Below are positions 1-11,777 of a stretch of DNA of 64,000 nucleotides, in pieces. The stretch's first letter is position 1, and each line of letters starts with the position of its first letter. Source of the DNA: Nocardia sienata NBRC 100364 (GTDB lineage: Bacteria; Actinomycetota; Actinomycetes; Mycobacteriales; Mycobacteriaceae). The position numbers were made by a program, and so were the translations under genes. Below the pieces are notes generated by a model that saw nothing but the letters and a program-made list of their open reading frames with translations, did no database searches and was not told the origin of the DNA. The stretch spans positions 186,001 to 250,000 of the forward strand of contig NZ_BDBX01000004.1 of the NCBI RefSeq assembly GCF_001613205.1. Reading direction: 5' to 3'.

Positions 1-444
1 CCCGACGATCGAGCCGCGCTCGTTCATCACCGGCAGAACCGCGCGGGCCAGCGCCGCATAGCTCCAGGCCGAGATCTCGAACGATTTCGCCGCGTCCGCG
101 CTCGGGCCGTCCAGGAACGGCAGGGCGTCGGGGCCCATGAGGGTCTTGGGGGCGAAAGCGATCGAGTGCAGGACCCCGTCGATCCCCTCGGGCGCGAGGC
201 GACGGATCTCGTCGGGCAGTTTGCGCAGGTCTTCGTCGTTGGTGACGTCGAGACCGATGGCCGGCGGCACCTCCTCGGGCAGCCGCTTGGCGATCCGGTC
301 GATCAGCCGCAGCCGCTCGGTGAGGCCGGTGATGATCACCTTGGCCCCTTCCTTCTGCGCGATGGCCGCCGCGTGGAACGCGATGGAGGCATCGGTGATG
401 ATGCCGGTGACGAGGATCGTCTTGCCTTCGAGCAATCCGCCCAT
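1..444 (-). CDS. inhA: InhA, NADH-dependent enoyl-ACP reductase (partial, C-terminus outside window)
   Basis: The FAS-II enoyl-ACP reductase reduces trans-2-enoyl-ACP with NADH during mycolic acid chain elongation in the cytoplasm. Only the first 148 residues are visible; the gene runs off the left edge. The start MGGLLEGKTILVTG and the following GIITDASIAFH form the Rossmann dinucleotide loop typical of InhA/FabI, and VLHSIAFAP and ISAWSYAALA match InhA further on. It follows fabG1 after a 113-nt gap on the same strand, so the two probably form the usual fabG1-inhA operon. The N-terminal identity and the neighbour make the call secure. The catalytic Tyr/Lys lie outside the window and cannot be checked. 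Confidence 0.95.
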   Translation of the reverse strand, partial: MGGLLEGKTILVTGIITDASIAFHAAAIAQKEGAKVIITGLTERLRLIDRIAKRLPEEVPPAIGLDVTNDEDLRKLPDEIRRLAPEGIDGVLHSIAFAPKTLMGPDALPFLDGPSADAAKSFEISAWSYAALARAVLPVMNERGSIVG

Positions 445-557
445 GAGTTGTCGATTCTCCTGAATGTGGTGTCGTATCCCGCCGCGCCCGGTCGAGGCGC
501 CGGCCCGGTGTCCGGTATCGGCGCGGCTTTCGATCTGTTCTGAAGGAGTGCGGGGCG

Positions 558-1405
<848 letters not shown>

Positions 1406-1489
1406 TGATATCGACTTATCCCCGTCCGCATCGCCGGCCGGGCATATCTCGGCGGGAACCGCACGGGGCCCGCACTTCTCACGGATCTG

Positions 1490-2491
1490 TCAGGGCAACC
1501 GCTGGCGCAGGACCAGCGCCGCCACCACCCCGGCCACCGTGGTCAGCAGACCGAGCAGCCACCACGGACGGCTGGCGTCGCCCCGGGTGACCTCATAGCC
1601 GATCTGCTCCTCGAGGGTGTCGTAGACACTGGACAGTTCCTGCAGGCTGGAGGCGGTATAGAACTCACCGCCGGACAATCGCGCGATCTCCTGCATCGCC
1701 TCGTCGTCCACCGGCACATCGACCTGATCCGTGCCGCCCTCCTCACGCGGGATCTCGACCACGCCCCATTTGGTGCCGAACGAGATCGTCGAGACCGGGA
1801 TCTTCTTGGTCTTCGCGAGCCGCGCGGCGACGAATTCGTGCCGCGGATTGTCCACGTCCTCGAAATCGGGCACGGTCTGTTTACCGTCGGACATCAGCAC
1901 GATGCGGGCCGGCGGCGGGGTCTCGGAGCCTCCCAGGACCGAGGCGAGGGTCTCGATGGACTGCAGTGCGGTGAAGATCCCCTCACCGGTGGCGGTCCGC
2001 TCGGCGAGTTTGATGTTGTCGATGGCGGCCTTCACCGACCCGCGGTCCGTGGTCGGTGAGACGAGCACCGACGCGGTGCCGGCGTAGGTCACCAGCCCCA
2101 GGTTGATCCCCGGGGTGAGACCGTCGGCGAAGTTCTTGGCCGCCTCCTGCGCGACCTGCAGCCGGTTCGGCGAGACGTCGGTGGCCTCCATGGACAGCGA
2201 AACGTCCATGACCAGCACCACGGTCGCCCGGTTGCGGGGAACCTTCTTTTCGGCGGTCGGTCCGGCCGCGCCGATTGTGGCGAACACCATGCCGACGATC
2301 AGGAGCACGATGGGCAGGTGGCGCCAGAAACTGGGCCGGTTGGGAGCGACCTTCTCGAGCTGCTCCATATTGCTGAACCGCAGCATCCGGCGATGCTTGC
2401 TGCGCTGCACCAGCAGATAGCCGAGCGCGAGCAGGAGAACGACAGCAAGGAATCCGAGCCAGATCGGTGCGGCGAAATTCGAAATACTCAC
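1490..2491 (-). CDS. VWA-domain membrane protein (Rv1481 family)
   Basis: Batch-like protein of 333 aa, last gene of a MoxR-DUF58-VWA operon. An N-terminal membrane segment (about 10-28) and a second one (about 58-76) precede a von Willebrand A domain. Its MIDAS motif is DVSLS (DxSxS form), with downstream TTDRGS and MSDGKQT supplying further metal ligands. A C-terminal membrane helix follows (about 308-328). In this family the VWA domain faces outward and the MoxR ATPase is thought to act as a chaperone for metal insertion or complex assembly; that role is inferred. The GTG start overlaps the DUF58 stop by 4 nt (GTGA), so translation is coupled. Confidence 0.9.
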   Translation of the reverse strand: MSISNFAAPIWLGFLAVVLLLALGYLLVQRSKHRRMLRFSNMEQLEKVAPNRPSFWRHLPIVLLIVGMVFATIGAAGPTAEKKVPRNRATVVLVMDVSLSMEATDVSPNRLQVAQEAAKNFADGLTPGINLGLVTYAGTASVLVSPTTDRGSVKAAIDNIKLAERTATGEGIFTALQSIETLASVLGGSETPPPARIVLMSDGKQTVPDFEDVDNPRHEFVAARLAKTKKIPVSTISFGTKWGVVEIPREEGGTDQVDVPVDDEAMQEIARLSGGEFYTASSLQELSSVYDTLEEQIGYEVTRGDASRPWWLLGLLTTVAGVVAALVLRQRLP

Positions 2492-3477
2492 TGGCGTGGC
2501 ACCCGCGGGGTCGAGGCGCCGAGGCTGTGGCGCCGGGTGGAGACGAACCGGACCACATCGGCGATCCAGTCCCGGTCGGTCTGCAGGGTGAGCACCGGGG
2601 CGCCGCAGCTGCGCAGGGTCTGCTCGACCTCGTCCCGGTGCCGCTGGGCGGCGGCCGCGTAATCGGCGCGCAGCTGCGGGGTGACGGTGAACTCGCGGGT
2701 CCGCCCGGTCTCCGGGTCGTGCAACACCACGTCACCCATATCCGGTAGCTCGGTATCGCGCGGATCGAGGACCTCCACGGCCAGCAGATCGTGGCGCGCG
2801 GAAATGGCCCGCAGCGACCGCTGCCAGTCGATATCCCCGAGGAAATCACTGATCACGACCGCCAGGCCGCGTTTGCGCTGTGGCCGGCGCAACGATTCGA
2901 TGGCGCCGCGCAGGTCACCGCGCACGCCGTCACGTGGATGCGGGGTGGTGGCGATACTGCGCAGCAGCGATTGCGCGTGGACCCGGCCGCTGCGGGCGGG
3001 GATCCGCTGCATCTGCTCACCGGTCGCGACCACGGCGCCGATCCGGTTTCCGCCGCCCATCGTCAGATGGGTCACCGCGGCCGCGGCGGCCACCGCCAGA
3101 TCGCGTTTCTGACAGGCGCCGGTGCCGAAATCCAGGCTGGCGGACAGATCCACCACCATCCAGGTCTCCAGCTCCCGGTCCGCGATCATCTGCCGGACGT
3201 GCGGGTGGGTGGTCCGCGCGGTCACCGACCAGTCCATCTGCCGGACATCGTCACCGGGCTGATAGGCCCGCGCCTCCCCCGGTTCGGAACCGGGGCCGGG
3301 GATGAGGCCGAGGTGATCACCGTGCAGCACGCCGTCCAAGCGACGGCGCACCGTGAGCTCCAGAGTTTTCAGGGCGGCCGTCAAATGCGGATCGGTCAGC
3401 TCGCCCGAGCGGAACGACGGCGGGGCGTGAGGGTCGGGCACGGTTTCTCGGGCGCTGGGGTCCGGCGGCCGGGTCAC
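2488..3477 (-). CDS. DUF58 protein (Rv1480 family)
   Basis: 329-aa soluble protein with the DUF58 signature GEARAYQPGDDVRQMDW (about residues 85-101) followed by a VWA-like fold containing VVDLSASLDFG. DUF58 proteins nearly always travel with MoxR AAA+ ATPases and VWA membrane proteins. The three presumably form one assembly, but the substrate is unknown. The GTG start at 3477 overlaps the moxR stop by 4 nt, and its own stop overlaps the VWA start by 4 nt, so the three genes are tightly coupled. The assignment rests on the motif and the neighbours. Confidence 0.9.
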   Translation of the reverse strand: MTRPPDPSARETVPDPHAPPSFRSGELTDPHLTAALKTLELTVRRRLDGVLHGDHLGLIPGPGSEPGEARAYQPGDDVRQMDWSVTARTTHPHVRQMIADRELETWMVVDLSASLDFGTGACQKRDLAVAAAAAVTHLTMGGGNRIGAVVATGEQMQRIPARSGRVHAQSLLRSIATTPHPRDGVRGDLRGAIESLRRPQRKRGLAVVISDFLGDIDWQRSLRAISARHDLLAVEVLDPRDTELPDMGDVVLHDPETGRTREFTVTPQLRADYAAAAQRHRDEVEQTLRSCGAPVLTLQTDRDWIADVVRFVSTRRHSLGASTPRVPRQ

Positions 3478-4634
3478 TGGTGCTGGTTCGTGCCGGCGGT
3501 CTGCGGCACCTGCGGCGCCGGTGACTGCTGCGGCGGCGCGGGCGGCCGGTTGCCGTTCTCCGCGACGGGCGGGGCGCCGCCCGGCGCCACGGCCTGCGGC
3601 GCGACCTGCGGAAGTCCGACGGTCTGCAGGACCCGCGCGATCACGTCCTCCGGGCTGATCTCGTCGGCGAGCGCGTCGTAGGACAGCACCAGCCGGTGCC
3701 GCAGCACATCGGGGACGACCTCGATGACGTCCTGCGGGACCACGTAGTCGCGCCCGCGGATGAGCGCCACGGCGCGGGCGGCGGCGATGATGCCGAGGCT
3801 TGCACGCGGCGAGGCGCCGTAGGCCACCCAGTTCGCCACATCGTGCATCCCGAATTCGGCCGGAGCGCGGGTCGCGGAGATGACCCGGACCACGTAGTCG
3901 ACCAGCGCGTGGTGCACGAAGGTGTTCGCGGCCAGTTTCTGGAGGCGGATGAGTTCGGCCGGCTCCAGGATGCGGTTCGGTTCCGGCGGGGTCACACCCA
4001 TCCGGTAGATGATCTCGCGCTCCTCCTCGACCGAGGGGTAGTCGACGACGACCTTGAACAGGAAGCGGTCGCGCTGCGCTTCCGGCAGCGGGTACACGCC
4101 CTCGCTCTCGATCGGGTTCTGGGTGGCCATCACCAGGAACGGATCGGGCATCGGGTAGGTCTTGCCGCCGATCGACACGTGCCGCTCGGCCATCACCTCG
4201 AGCAGCGCCGACTGCACCTTGGCCGGGGCGCGGTTGATCTCGTCGGCGAGGACGAAGTTCGCGACCACGGGGCCGAGTTCGGTATCGAACTCCTCGCGGC
4301 CCTGCCGGTAGATGCGGGTGCCCACGAGGTCGGTCGGGACCAGGTCGGGGGTGAACTGGACGCGGGAGAACGAACCGCCGACCACTTTGGCGAAGGTCTC
4401 GACCGCGAGCGTCTTGGCGATACCGGGGACACCCTCGAGCAGCACGTGCCCCTTGGCGAGCACCCCGACGAGCAACCGCTCGACCAGCCGGTCCTGCCCG
4501 ACGATGACCCGCTTGACCTCGTAGATCGCCTTCTCGAGAGTCTGGACGTCACGCTCGAGGGTGCTCGAAGCAGGCGTCGGCGGTTGTTTCGCCAAATCTG
4601 CCCCGCTGACACCGTCCGTCGAAGTCACCAACAT
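3474..4634 (-). CDS. moxR1: MoxR-type AAA+ ATPase (MoxR1/Rv1479 family)
   Basis: 386-aa AAA+ ATPase. Walker A is GVPGIAKT, Walker B ends in LADE, followed by INRAPAKVQSALLEVM and the sensor-1 region MATQNPIE typical of MoxR. The C-terminal lid contains ASPRASLGI. A Pro/Gln-rich tail of about 45 residues closes the protein. MoxR ATPases are thought to remodel or activate partner VWA proteins. I chose the ATG at 4634 because the upstream in-frame extension is low-complexity and has no MoxR similarity; the resulting length is close to that of Mtb MoxR1. It is the first gene of the MoxR-DUF58-VWA operon. Confidence 0.92.
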   Translation of the reverse strand: MLVTSTDGVSGADLAKQPPTPASSTLERDVQTLEKAIYEVKRVIVGQDRLVERLLVGVLAKGHVLLEGVPGIAKTLAVETFAKVVGGSFSRVQFTPDLVPTDLVGTRIYRQGREEFDTELGPVVANFVLADEINRAPAKVQSALLEVMAERHVSIGGKTYPMPDPFLVMATQNPIESEGVYPLPEAQRDRFLFKVVVDYPSVEEEREIIYRMGVTPPEPNRILEPAELIRLQKLAANTFVHHALVDYVVRVISATRAPAEFGMHDVANWVAYGASPRASLGIIAAARAVALIRGRDYVVPQDVIEVVPDVLRHRLVLSYDALADEISPEDVIARVLQTVGLPQVAPQAVAPGGAPPVAENGNRPPAPPQQSPAPQVPQTAGTNQHQ

Positions 4635-4983
4635 CCCCGCTTTCGCCTTGGTCCTGTGCGTGCTGTCACAACTATTCCAGGTGATGGCCGCGGATGCCGC
4701 AACCGGCTCCACTGTCGGGAAATTCGCCGTCGTTCGCGGCCGGTTTCCCGGTGGGGCAGGCAGGGCTTCCGGTGCTACAGCGGGCGCCGTCACCCACTCC
4801 CGTCCGACCATACGTACCGATACGGCATGGCGCCCGCCGTAGCGGTTGCCGAAACCTGTCCGGCGCGAGCCGGGGTACGCACCGCGCGTCGTCGGGCGGC
4901 ACACGGGCACCCCAGCGACCGAGGCCGCCGGGGCACGACAGGGAGAGTGACGGCCCGGGCGATCACCTGCCGAGCGGCCGCGG
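4635..4983. other. Gene-free stretch where ripA/ripB sit in Mtb
   Basis: 349 nt between moxR1 and the Rv1476-like gene. I see no coding pattern, repeat or hairpin on either strand that I would defend. In Mtb this position holds the peptidoglycan endopeptidase genes ripA and ripB. The moxR1 promoter is presumably here. Confidence 0.5.
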
Positions 4984-5580
4984 TTATCGTGCGGCCGGTT
5001 CCAGCTCCGGATCTTCGGTGCGCTGGGTACGCGGGCCCGGCACGGCATCCACGGGCGGTGACCCGCCCGCGCGGCGGGCCTTGACCCAGTACAGACCGCC
5101 CACTGTCAGCACCAGACCGGCCAGGAGCGCGATCGTGATCTCGGTCCAGCTCACCGTCGGTGTCTGCTCGAGGCGGTGCACCAGGGTCTGGGCGGCTTGT
5201 TCGGTCTTTCCGCCGGTGAACTTGGATTTGTCCTCGGCCCACTCCAACCGGACACGGCTGATCGAATCGCTGGTGGTGCCGATCCAGTCGTCGCTGAAGA
5301 CGGCGACGGTGCCGTGCTGGAATCCGGCCACCTCGGTGGCGAGGTCACGCAGTTCGGAGTCGTGCCCCGGATTGCCGTCGAGCACCACGATGCTCAGATC
5401 GATGCCGTGCGCCCGCGCATCGGCCACGATGGCGGCCAGTTCGCTCTGGTCGTCGTCCTCGGGCGTGGCCACGCCGTTGTCGGCGAGATCGATCCGAACC
5501 TCATCGAGGGTTTTCGAATCGAACCCATCCGGCAGCTTGGTGGCCTTGAGGGAGAAGGCCGAGGTGTGGGTGACGGTCAT
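4984..5580 (-). CDS. Rv1476-like single-pass membrane protein
   Basis: 198-aa protein with an N-terminal soluble domain and one membrane helix near the C-terminus (TEITIALLAGLVLTVGGLYW), then a charged, Pro-rich cytosolic tail. The soluble part contains LDGNPGHDSELRDLA and VAVFSDDWIG. Location between acnA and the moxR operon matches Rv1476, and the arrangement of domains fits that family; function unknown. Three starts are possible. I prefer the ATG at 5580 (MTVTHTSAF) because GGATGGAAG lies just upstream; a GTG at 5643 has no ribosome site. It is divergent from acnA. Confidence 0.7.
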   Translation of the reverse strand: MTVTHTSAFSLKATKLPDGFDSKTLDEVRIDLADNGVATPEDDDQSELAAIVADARAHGIDLSIVVLDGNPGHDSELRDLATEVAGFQHGTVAVFSDDWIGTTSDSISRVRLEWAEDKSKFTGGKTEQAAQTLVHRLEQTPTVSWTEITIALLAGLVLTVGGLYWVKARRAGGSPPVDAVPGPRTQRTEDPELEPAAR

Positions 5581-5792
5581 CTTCCATCCGGTCTGGTCGA
5601 GCCGCATCGTCTGGCGAAGCGACGGGGGTTGCGCTACTGGCACGAACTGCCGGGGTACCCGTGGTACCGCCCGGCTAACTCGGACCAGCTCGAGAGCAGA
5701 TTACGCGACGCCTGAGCGGTTACTCGACACCCGGCACGCCCGAGCGCGGGCGCGCCGCCCGACCGCCTCGACAGACCGCCCCGCGATTTTCA

Positions 5793-8732
<2,940 letters not shown>

Positions 8733-8749
8733 TCGCGCGGTGCTCGATG

Positions 8750-8768
8750 GCGCCGCCTCCGGCGGCGC
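8750..8768 (+). terminator. Hairpin terminator after acnA
   Basis: GCGCCGCC (8750-8757), loop TCC, GGCGGCGC (8761-8768), 17 nt past the acnA stop. It would make acnR a separate or attenuated unit. Confidence 0.6.
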
Positions 8769-8943
8769 GTGTTCGCGCCCCCCGAGCTCTCCTCGCCCGC
8801 GACCCCGAGACTCGCGTTTACAGCGCACAGGCTACGGGGTCCGCAGGCGAGGAGACGGGCGCGAACGTCGCTCGTAAGGCTCGCTCCCGGCCGGGGGCGA
8901 GGGCGTCGGCACGTCACTTGTTCGTTCGCTCGTAATCTGATGG

Positions 8944-8971
8944 CCCCGCGCGGTGAATCCGCCGCGCGGGG
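8944..8971 (+). terminator. Second G+C-rich hairpin in the acnA-acnR gap
   Basis: Perfect 10-bp arms CCCCGCGCGG (8944-8953) and CCGCGCGGGG (8962-8971), loop of 8 nt. It ends 25 nt before the acnR start, close to the ribosome site, so it may be a terminator of acnA transcription or an attenuator of acnR. Confidence 0.5.
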
Positions 8972-8996
8972 TTCGTATATCCGTTGAAGGAGCACG

Positions 8997-9563
8997 ATGC
9001 CCAAGGTCAGCGACGATCATCTGGCTGCCCGGCGTTCACAGATACTCGACGGCGCCCGGCGCTGCTTCGCCGAGTTCGGGTACGACGGCGCCACCGTCCG
9101 GCGTCTGGAAGACGCCATCGGCCTGTCCCGCGGCGCGATCTTCCATCACTTCCGGGACAAGGACGCGCTCTTCTTCGCCCTCGCTCAGGAGGATGCCGAG
9201 CGCATGGCCGAGGTGGCGGCCAATCAGGGTCTGGTGCAGGTGATGCGGGATATGCTCGCCGACCCGCAGGAGTACAACTGGCTGGGCACCCGGCTCGAGA
9301 TCGCCCGGCGGCTGCGCACCGATCCGGAGTTCCGGGCCGGCTGGACCCAGCGGTCGGCCGAACTCACCGCGGCCACCCTGGCCCGCCTCGAGCGCCGTAA
9401 AGCGGCCGGGGCACTGCGCGATGATGTGCCCACCGATGTTCTGCTGGGCTATCTCGATCTGGTACTCGACGGTCTCATCGCCCGGATCGCCTCCGGGCAC
9501 ACCAACGAAAACCTCACCGCCGTATTGGATCTGGTGGAGGCTTCGGTGCGCCGCCGCCCCTGA
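8997..9563 (+). CDS. acnR: AcnR, TetR-family repressor of aconitase
   Basis: 188-aa TetR-family regulator. The N-terminal HTH (about 12-58) reads RRSQILDGARRCFAEFGYDG then SRGAIFHHFRDK, close to Corynebacterium glutamicum AcnR and Mtb Rv1474c. The C-terminal ligand domain retains LVQVMRDMLADP and LDLVLDGLIARIASG, also AcnR-like; in C. glutamicum AcnR is derepressed by citrate with Mg2+. GAAGGAG sits 6 nt upstream of the ATG. Position directly after acnA, plus the AcnR box upstream of acnA, supports repression of aconitase. I am confident of the family and of the target. Confidence 0.92.
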   Translation: MPKVSDDHLAARRSQILDGARRCFAEFGYDGATVRRLEDAIGLSRGAIFHHFRDKDALFFALAQEDAERMAEVAANQGLVQVMRDMLADPQEYNWLGTRLEIARRLRTDPEFRAGWTQRSAELTAATLARLERRKAAGALRDDVPTDVLLGYLDLVLDGLIARIASGHTNENLTAVLDLVEASVRRRP

Positions 9564-9591
9564 GCGCTTCGCAGAGCGACCAGATGCGCGG

Positions 9592-10098
9592 TCAGTTCCC
9601 GGATTCCAGTGCGGTGAGCAGTTTCTTGGCGATCCGGTCCAGTTCCCGCCGTTCGGCCGCGGTCAGCGCCGCGAGCATACGCGTCTCGTTGGCCGTGTGC
9701 TCGGTGACCACGATGTCGACCAGTTCCCGACCCGCATCGGTCAGAGCCACCCGCACGGCCCGCCGGTCCTCCGCGTCCGCGACGCGCCGGACGTAGCCGG
9801 CCGCCTCCAAGCGGTCCAGCCTCCCCGTCATTCCCGCGCGCGACAGCATCAGAGTGTCCGCGAGCGCGGAGGGATTGAGCTCGAACGGGTCACCGGCCCG
9901 CCGCAATGCGGCCAGCACATCGAACTCTCCCCCGCGTAGGCCGTGACGCAGGAAAACCGCCTCGATCTCACGTTCGGCCACGACCGCCAGCCGGCCGAGC
10001 CGGCCGAAAACCACCATCGCCGCCAAGTCCAGATCGGGACGTTCCCGTCGCCACTGCTGTTCGATGGCAGCGATCGCGTCTGATTCGAGTTCGGACAT
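9592..10098 (-). CDS. MarR-family transcriptional regulator
   Basis: 168-aa winged-helix regulator. The MarR core reads RHGLRGGEFDVLAALRRAG, then LMLSRAGMTGRLDRLEAAG (recognition helix) and VRRVADAEDRRAVRVALTDAG (wing, with the conserved DxR). Helices for dimerisation flank it. The ATG at 10098 was chosen because it begins a typical MarR N-terminus; an in-frame ATG 8 codons upstream is possible, and neither has a good ribosome site. It is divergent from the cupin gene, with a 22-bp inverted repeat between them. It probably represses itself and the cupin; the inducer is unknown. Confidence 0.88.
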   Translation of the reverse strand: MSELESDAIAAIEQQWRRERPDLDLAAMVVFGRLGRLAVVAEREIEAVFLRHGLRGGEFDVLAALRRAGDPFELNPSALADTLMLSRAGMTGRLDRLEAAGYVRRVADAEDRRAVRVALTDAGRELVDIVVTEHTANETRMLAALTAAERRELDRIAKKLLTALESGN

Positions 10099-10121
10099 GG
10101 ACACAAGTCTATTCGTCGGCA

Positions 10122-10143
10122 TATAGTTCGGTGGCGAATTATA
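10122..10143. promoter_or_regulatory. Palindromic operator between marR and cupin genes
   Basis: Arms TATAGTTCG (10122-10130) and CGAATTATA (10135-10143) match at 8 of 9 paired positions around GTGG. It is an A+T-rich island in G+C-rich DNA, 24 nt from the marR start and 28 nt from the cupin start. A second copy of GCGAATTA follows at 10149-10156. Both size and placement suit a MarR dimer. Confidence 0.65.
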
Positions 10144-10170
10144 CGAGAGCGAATTACTGAAGGAGCGACC

Positions 10171-10668
10171 ATGGACACCGCGCCCCATCCCCTCGCCGTC
10201 CGGCAGCCCGGTGACGCCGAGACGCTGCACACCGAATCGGTCACCATGCGGCTGCTCATCGACGCCGAAGAAGCCCACGGCGCGGTGAGCACCCTGGAGG
10301 TCACCATGGGCCGCGGCGCCGACGGCGCGGCACCGCATTTCCACACCCGCTCCGACGAGTTCTTCTACGTCGCCGACGGCGAACTGCAGCTGATGGCCGG
10401 GGACCGTTTCCTCACCATCGGCGCGGGCGGCTCGGCCCTCGTACCGAAGACGACCACGCACGCCTTCGGTGCCACCCCCGACAGCGGGGCTCGCATCCTG
10501 ATCGCCCTCATGCCCGGCGTCCAGCGTTTCGGTTACTTCCGGCTGCTCGAACGCATCGCGCGCGGAGAGGCCACCCTGGACGAACTCGCCGCATCCCAGG
10601 ACGAATACGACAACCACTTCGTCGATGCGCCCCGATGGTGGCAGGAGCGCAATGCCCAGCGGAGCTGA
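10171..10668 (+). CDS. Cupin-domain protein
   Basis: 165-aa protein with one cupin barrel. Metal-site motif 1 is visible as HFHTRSDEFFYVADGE (about residues 51-66), with His, His and Glu ligands, and motif 2 as PKTTTHAFGA. The C-terminal 45 residues form a helical extension ending RWWQERNAQRS. GAAGGAG precedes the ATG by 5 nt. It is divergent from marR and shares its operator, so it is probably induced by a MarR ligand. Cupins of this shape include quercetin dioxygenase-like and isomerase enzymes as well as binding proteins; the substrate cannot be told from sequence. Confidence 0.85.
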   Translation: MDTAPHPLAVRQPGDAETLHTESVTMRLLIDAEEAHGAVSTLEVTMGRGADGAAPHFHTRSDEFFYVADGELQLMAGDRFLTIGAGGSALVPKTTTHAFGATPDSGARILIALMPGVQRFGYFRLLERIARGEATLDELAASQDEYDNHFVDAPRWWQERNAQRS

Positions 10669-10707
10669 ACCGGGAACAACGGTGCTGCCCGAGGGGTTCG
10701 CACCGCT

Positions 10708-11124
10708 ATGACCTTCTCCGTCCCCGTAACCGTCCGCGGCTACGAACTCGATGTCCAAGGCCATGTCAATCAGGCGGTCTACCTGCAATACGCCGAACAC
10801 GCCCGCTGGGAGTGCCTGCTCGCGGCGGGCCTGCAGGCAGACAAACTGGTGGCGGCACGAGTGGGGCCGGTGGTTCTGGAGAGCACCATCAAGTACCGGC
10901 GCGAGCTGCGCGGCGGCGACGACTTCCGGGTCACCTGCGCCTTCGAGTGGGGTAGCGGGAAGACCTATCGCATCCGGCAGGAGATGATCCGCACCGACGG
11001 CACTCTCTCGGCGGAGGTATCGGTGGTCGGCGGCCTGCTGGATCTGGACGCTCGCCGATTGGTCGCCGATCCGCCCGGCCGGTTCCGCGAACTGGCCACG
11101 CATCCGGACATGCTCGGCCTCTGA
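10708..11124 (+). CDS. Hotdog-fold acyl-CoA thioesterase (4HBT family)
   Basis: 138 aa. The motif DVQGHVNQAVYLQYAEHARW (about 14-33) is the 4-hydroxybenzoyl-CoA thioesterase signature, with the catalytic Asp and the GHVN turn. The rest forms the hotdog sheet (VVLESTIKYRRELRGGDDF). Such enzymes hydrolyse acyl-CoA or acyl-ACP thioesters in the cytoplasm; chain length is unknown. It lies 39 nt after the cupin gene on the same strand and may share its transcript, though no functional link is evident. Confidence 0.85.
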   Translation: MTFSVPVTVRGYELDVQGHVNQAVYLQYAEHARWECLLAAGLQADKLVAARVGPVVLESTIKYRRELRGGDDFRVTCAFEWGSGKTYRIRQEMIRTDGTLSAEVSVVGGLLDLDARRLVADPPGRFRELATHPDMLGL

Positions 11125-11333
11125 CCGACCGGAGAGCGCGACGGGGAACGAATCGAGGCGGCAGCGAACACCCGGCGTCCGGAAAACTTTCGCGGCAGGA
11201 GGTTCCGCGAAAGCAAGGTCGGGTTTCCGAACAGGGGTAATCCGGCCATATCGGCTTCCGGAGCCGCCACGCGGCGTTATGATCCGGACGCGCTCGGGTC
11301 GTGGCACACCGCCGGCAAGATCGGAGAATCCAG

Positions 11334-11765
11334 ATGACCGATGCCCTCCACACCTCCGAACGCGGTGCGGTCGCCACTCTCACCGGTGTCCTGGTCGGCG
11401 AGTCCGACCGCGAGATCCGAGTCCGGGTGGCAGACGGCACGTGGACCTTCTGTCGCGGCGATGTGCTGGCGATCCGGTTCGCCGAGGAGCACGCCACCGG
11501 CCGGCGCGTGCACGTCGACATCCGAGCCGGCGTCACGGCCGATTTCACCCGCCGCCTGCGTATCGAGGTCGCGGAGCGGCCGATGACCCTGGCGGCGCCG
11601 CCGTCGGAGGCCTTCGGCGACCGGCAGCTGCGCCGTCTCACCGAAGCCTGGGCGCGGCGACTCGACCTCGCCGGTGAACCCGAGTTCCCCGCGACGTTCA
11701 CCTGCGCCCAGACCAGGTCGCGCAACACCAGCGACGACGGCGTCCACAGCGACAGTTTCGACTGA
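11334..11765 (+). CDS. Putative graspetide precursor protein (143 aa) paired with an ATP-grasp ligase
   Basis: I recognise no family. Residues 1-85 look beta-rich (ATLTGVLVGESDREIRVRV, then WTFCRGDVLAIRF). A charged helix follows (about 91-110, RQLRRLTEAWARRL), and then a flexible tail, residues 121-143. That tail has only Thr/Ser (127, 129, 132, 133, 139, 141) and Asp (134, 135, 140, 143) as likely reactive side chains, the composition of an ester- or amide-crosslinked core. The start was chosen for GGAG 8 nt upstream of the ATG at 11334. The ligase gene begins 12 nt after the stop, so the two form an operon. The substrate role is an inference from position and composition; the alternative is a folded partner protein of the ligase. 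Confidence 0.55.
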   Translation: MTDALHTSERGAVATLTGVLVGESDREIRVRVADGTWTFCRGDVLAIRFAEEHATGRRVHVDIRAGVTADFTRRLRIEVAERPMTLAAPPSEAFGDRQLRRLTEAWARRLDLAGEPEFPATFTCAQTRSRNTSDDGVHSDSFD

Positions 11766-11777
11766 ACGGCGGGCGCG

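Noticed and set aside
10099..11307. Upstream extension of the MarR frame to 571 codons
   Set aside because: The extension runs antisense through the cupin and thioesterase genes and past the operator; only the last 168 codons are MarR.
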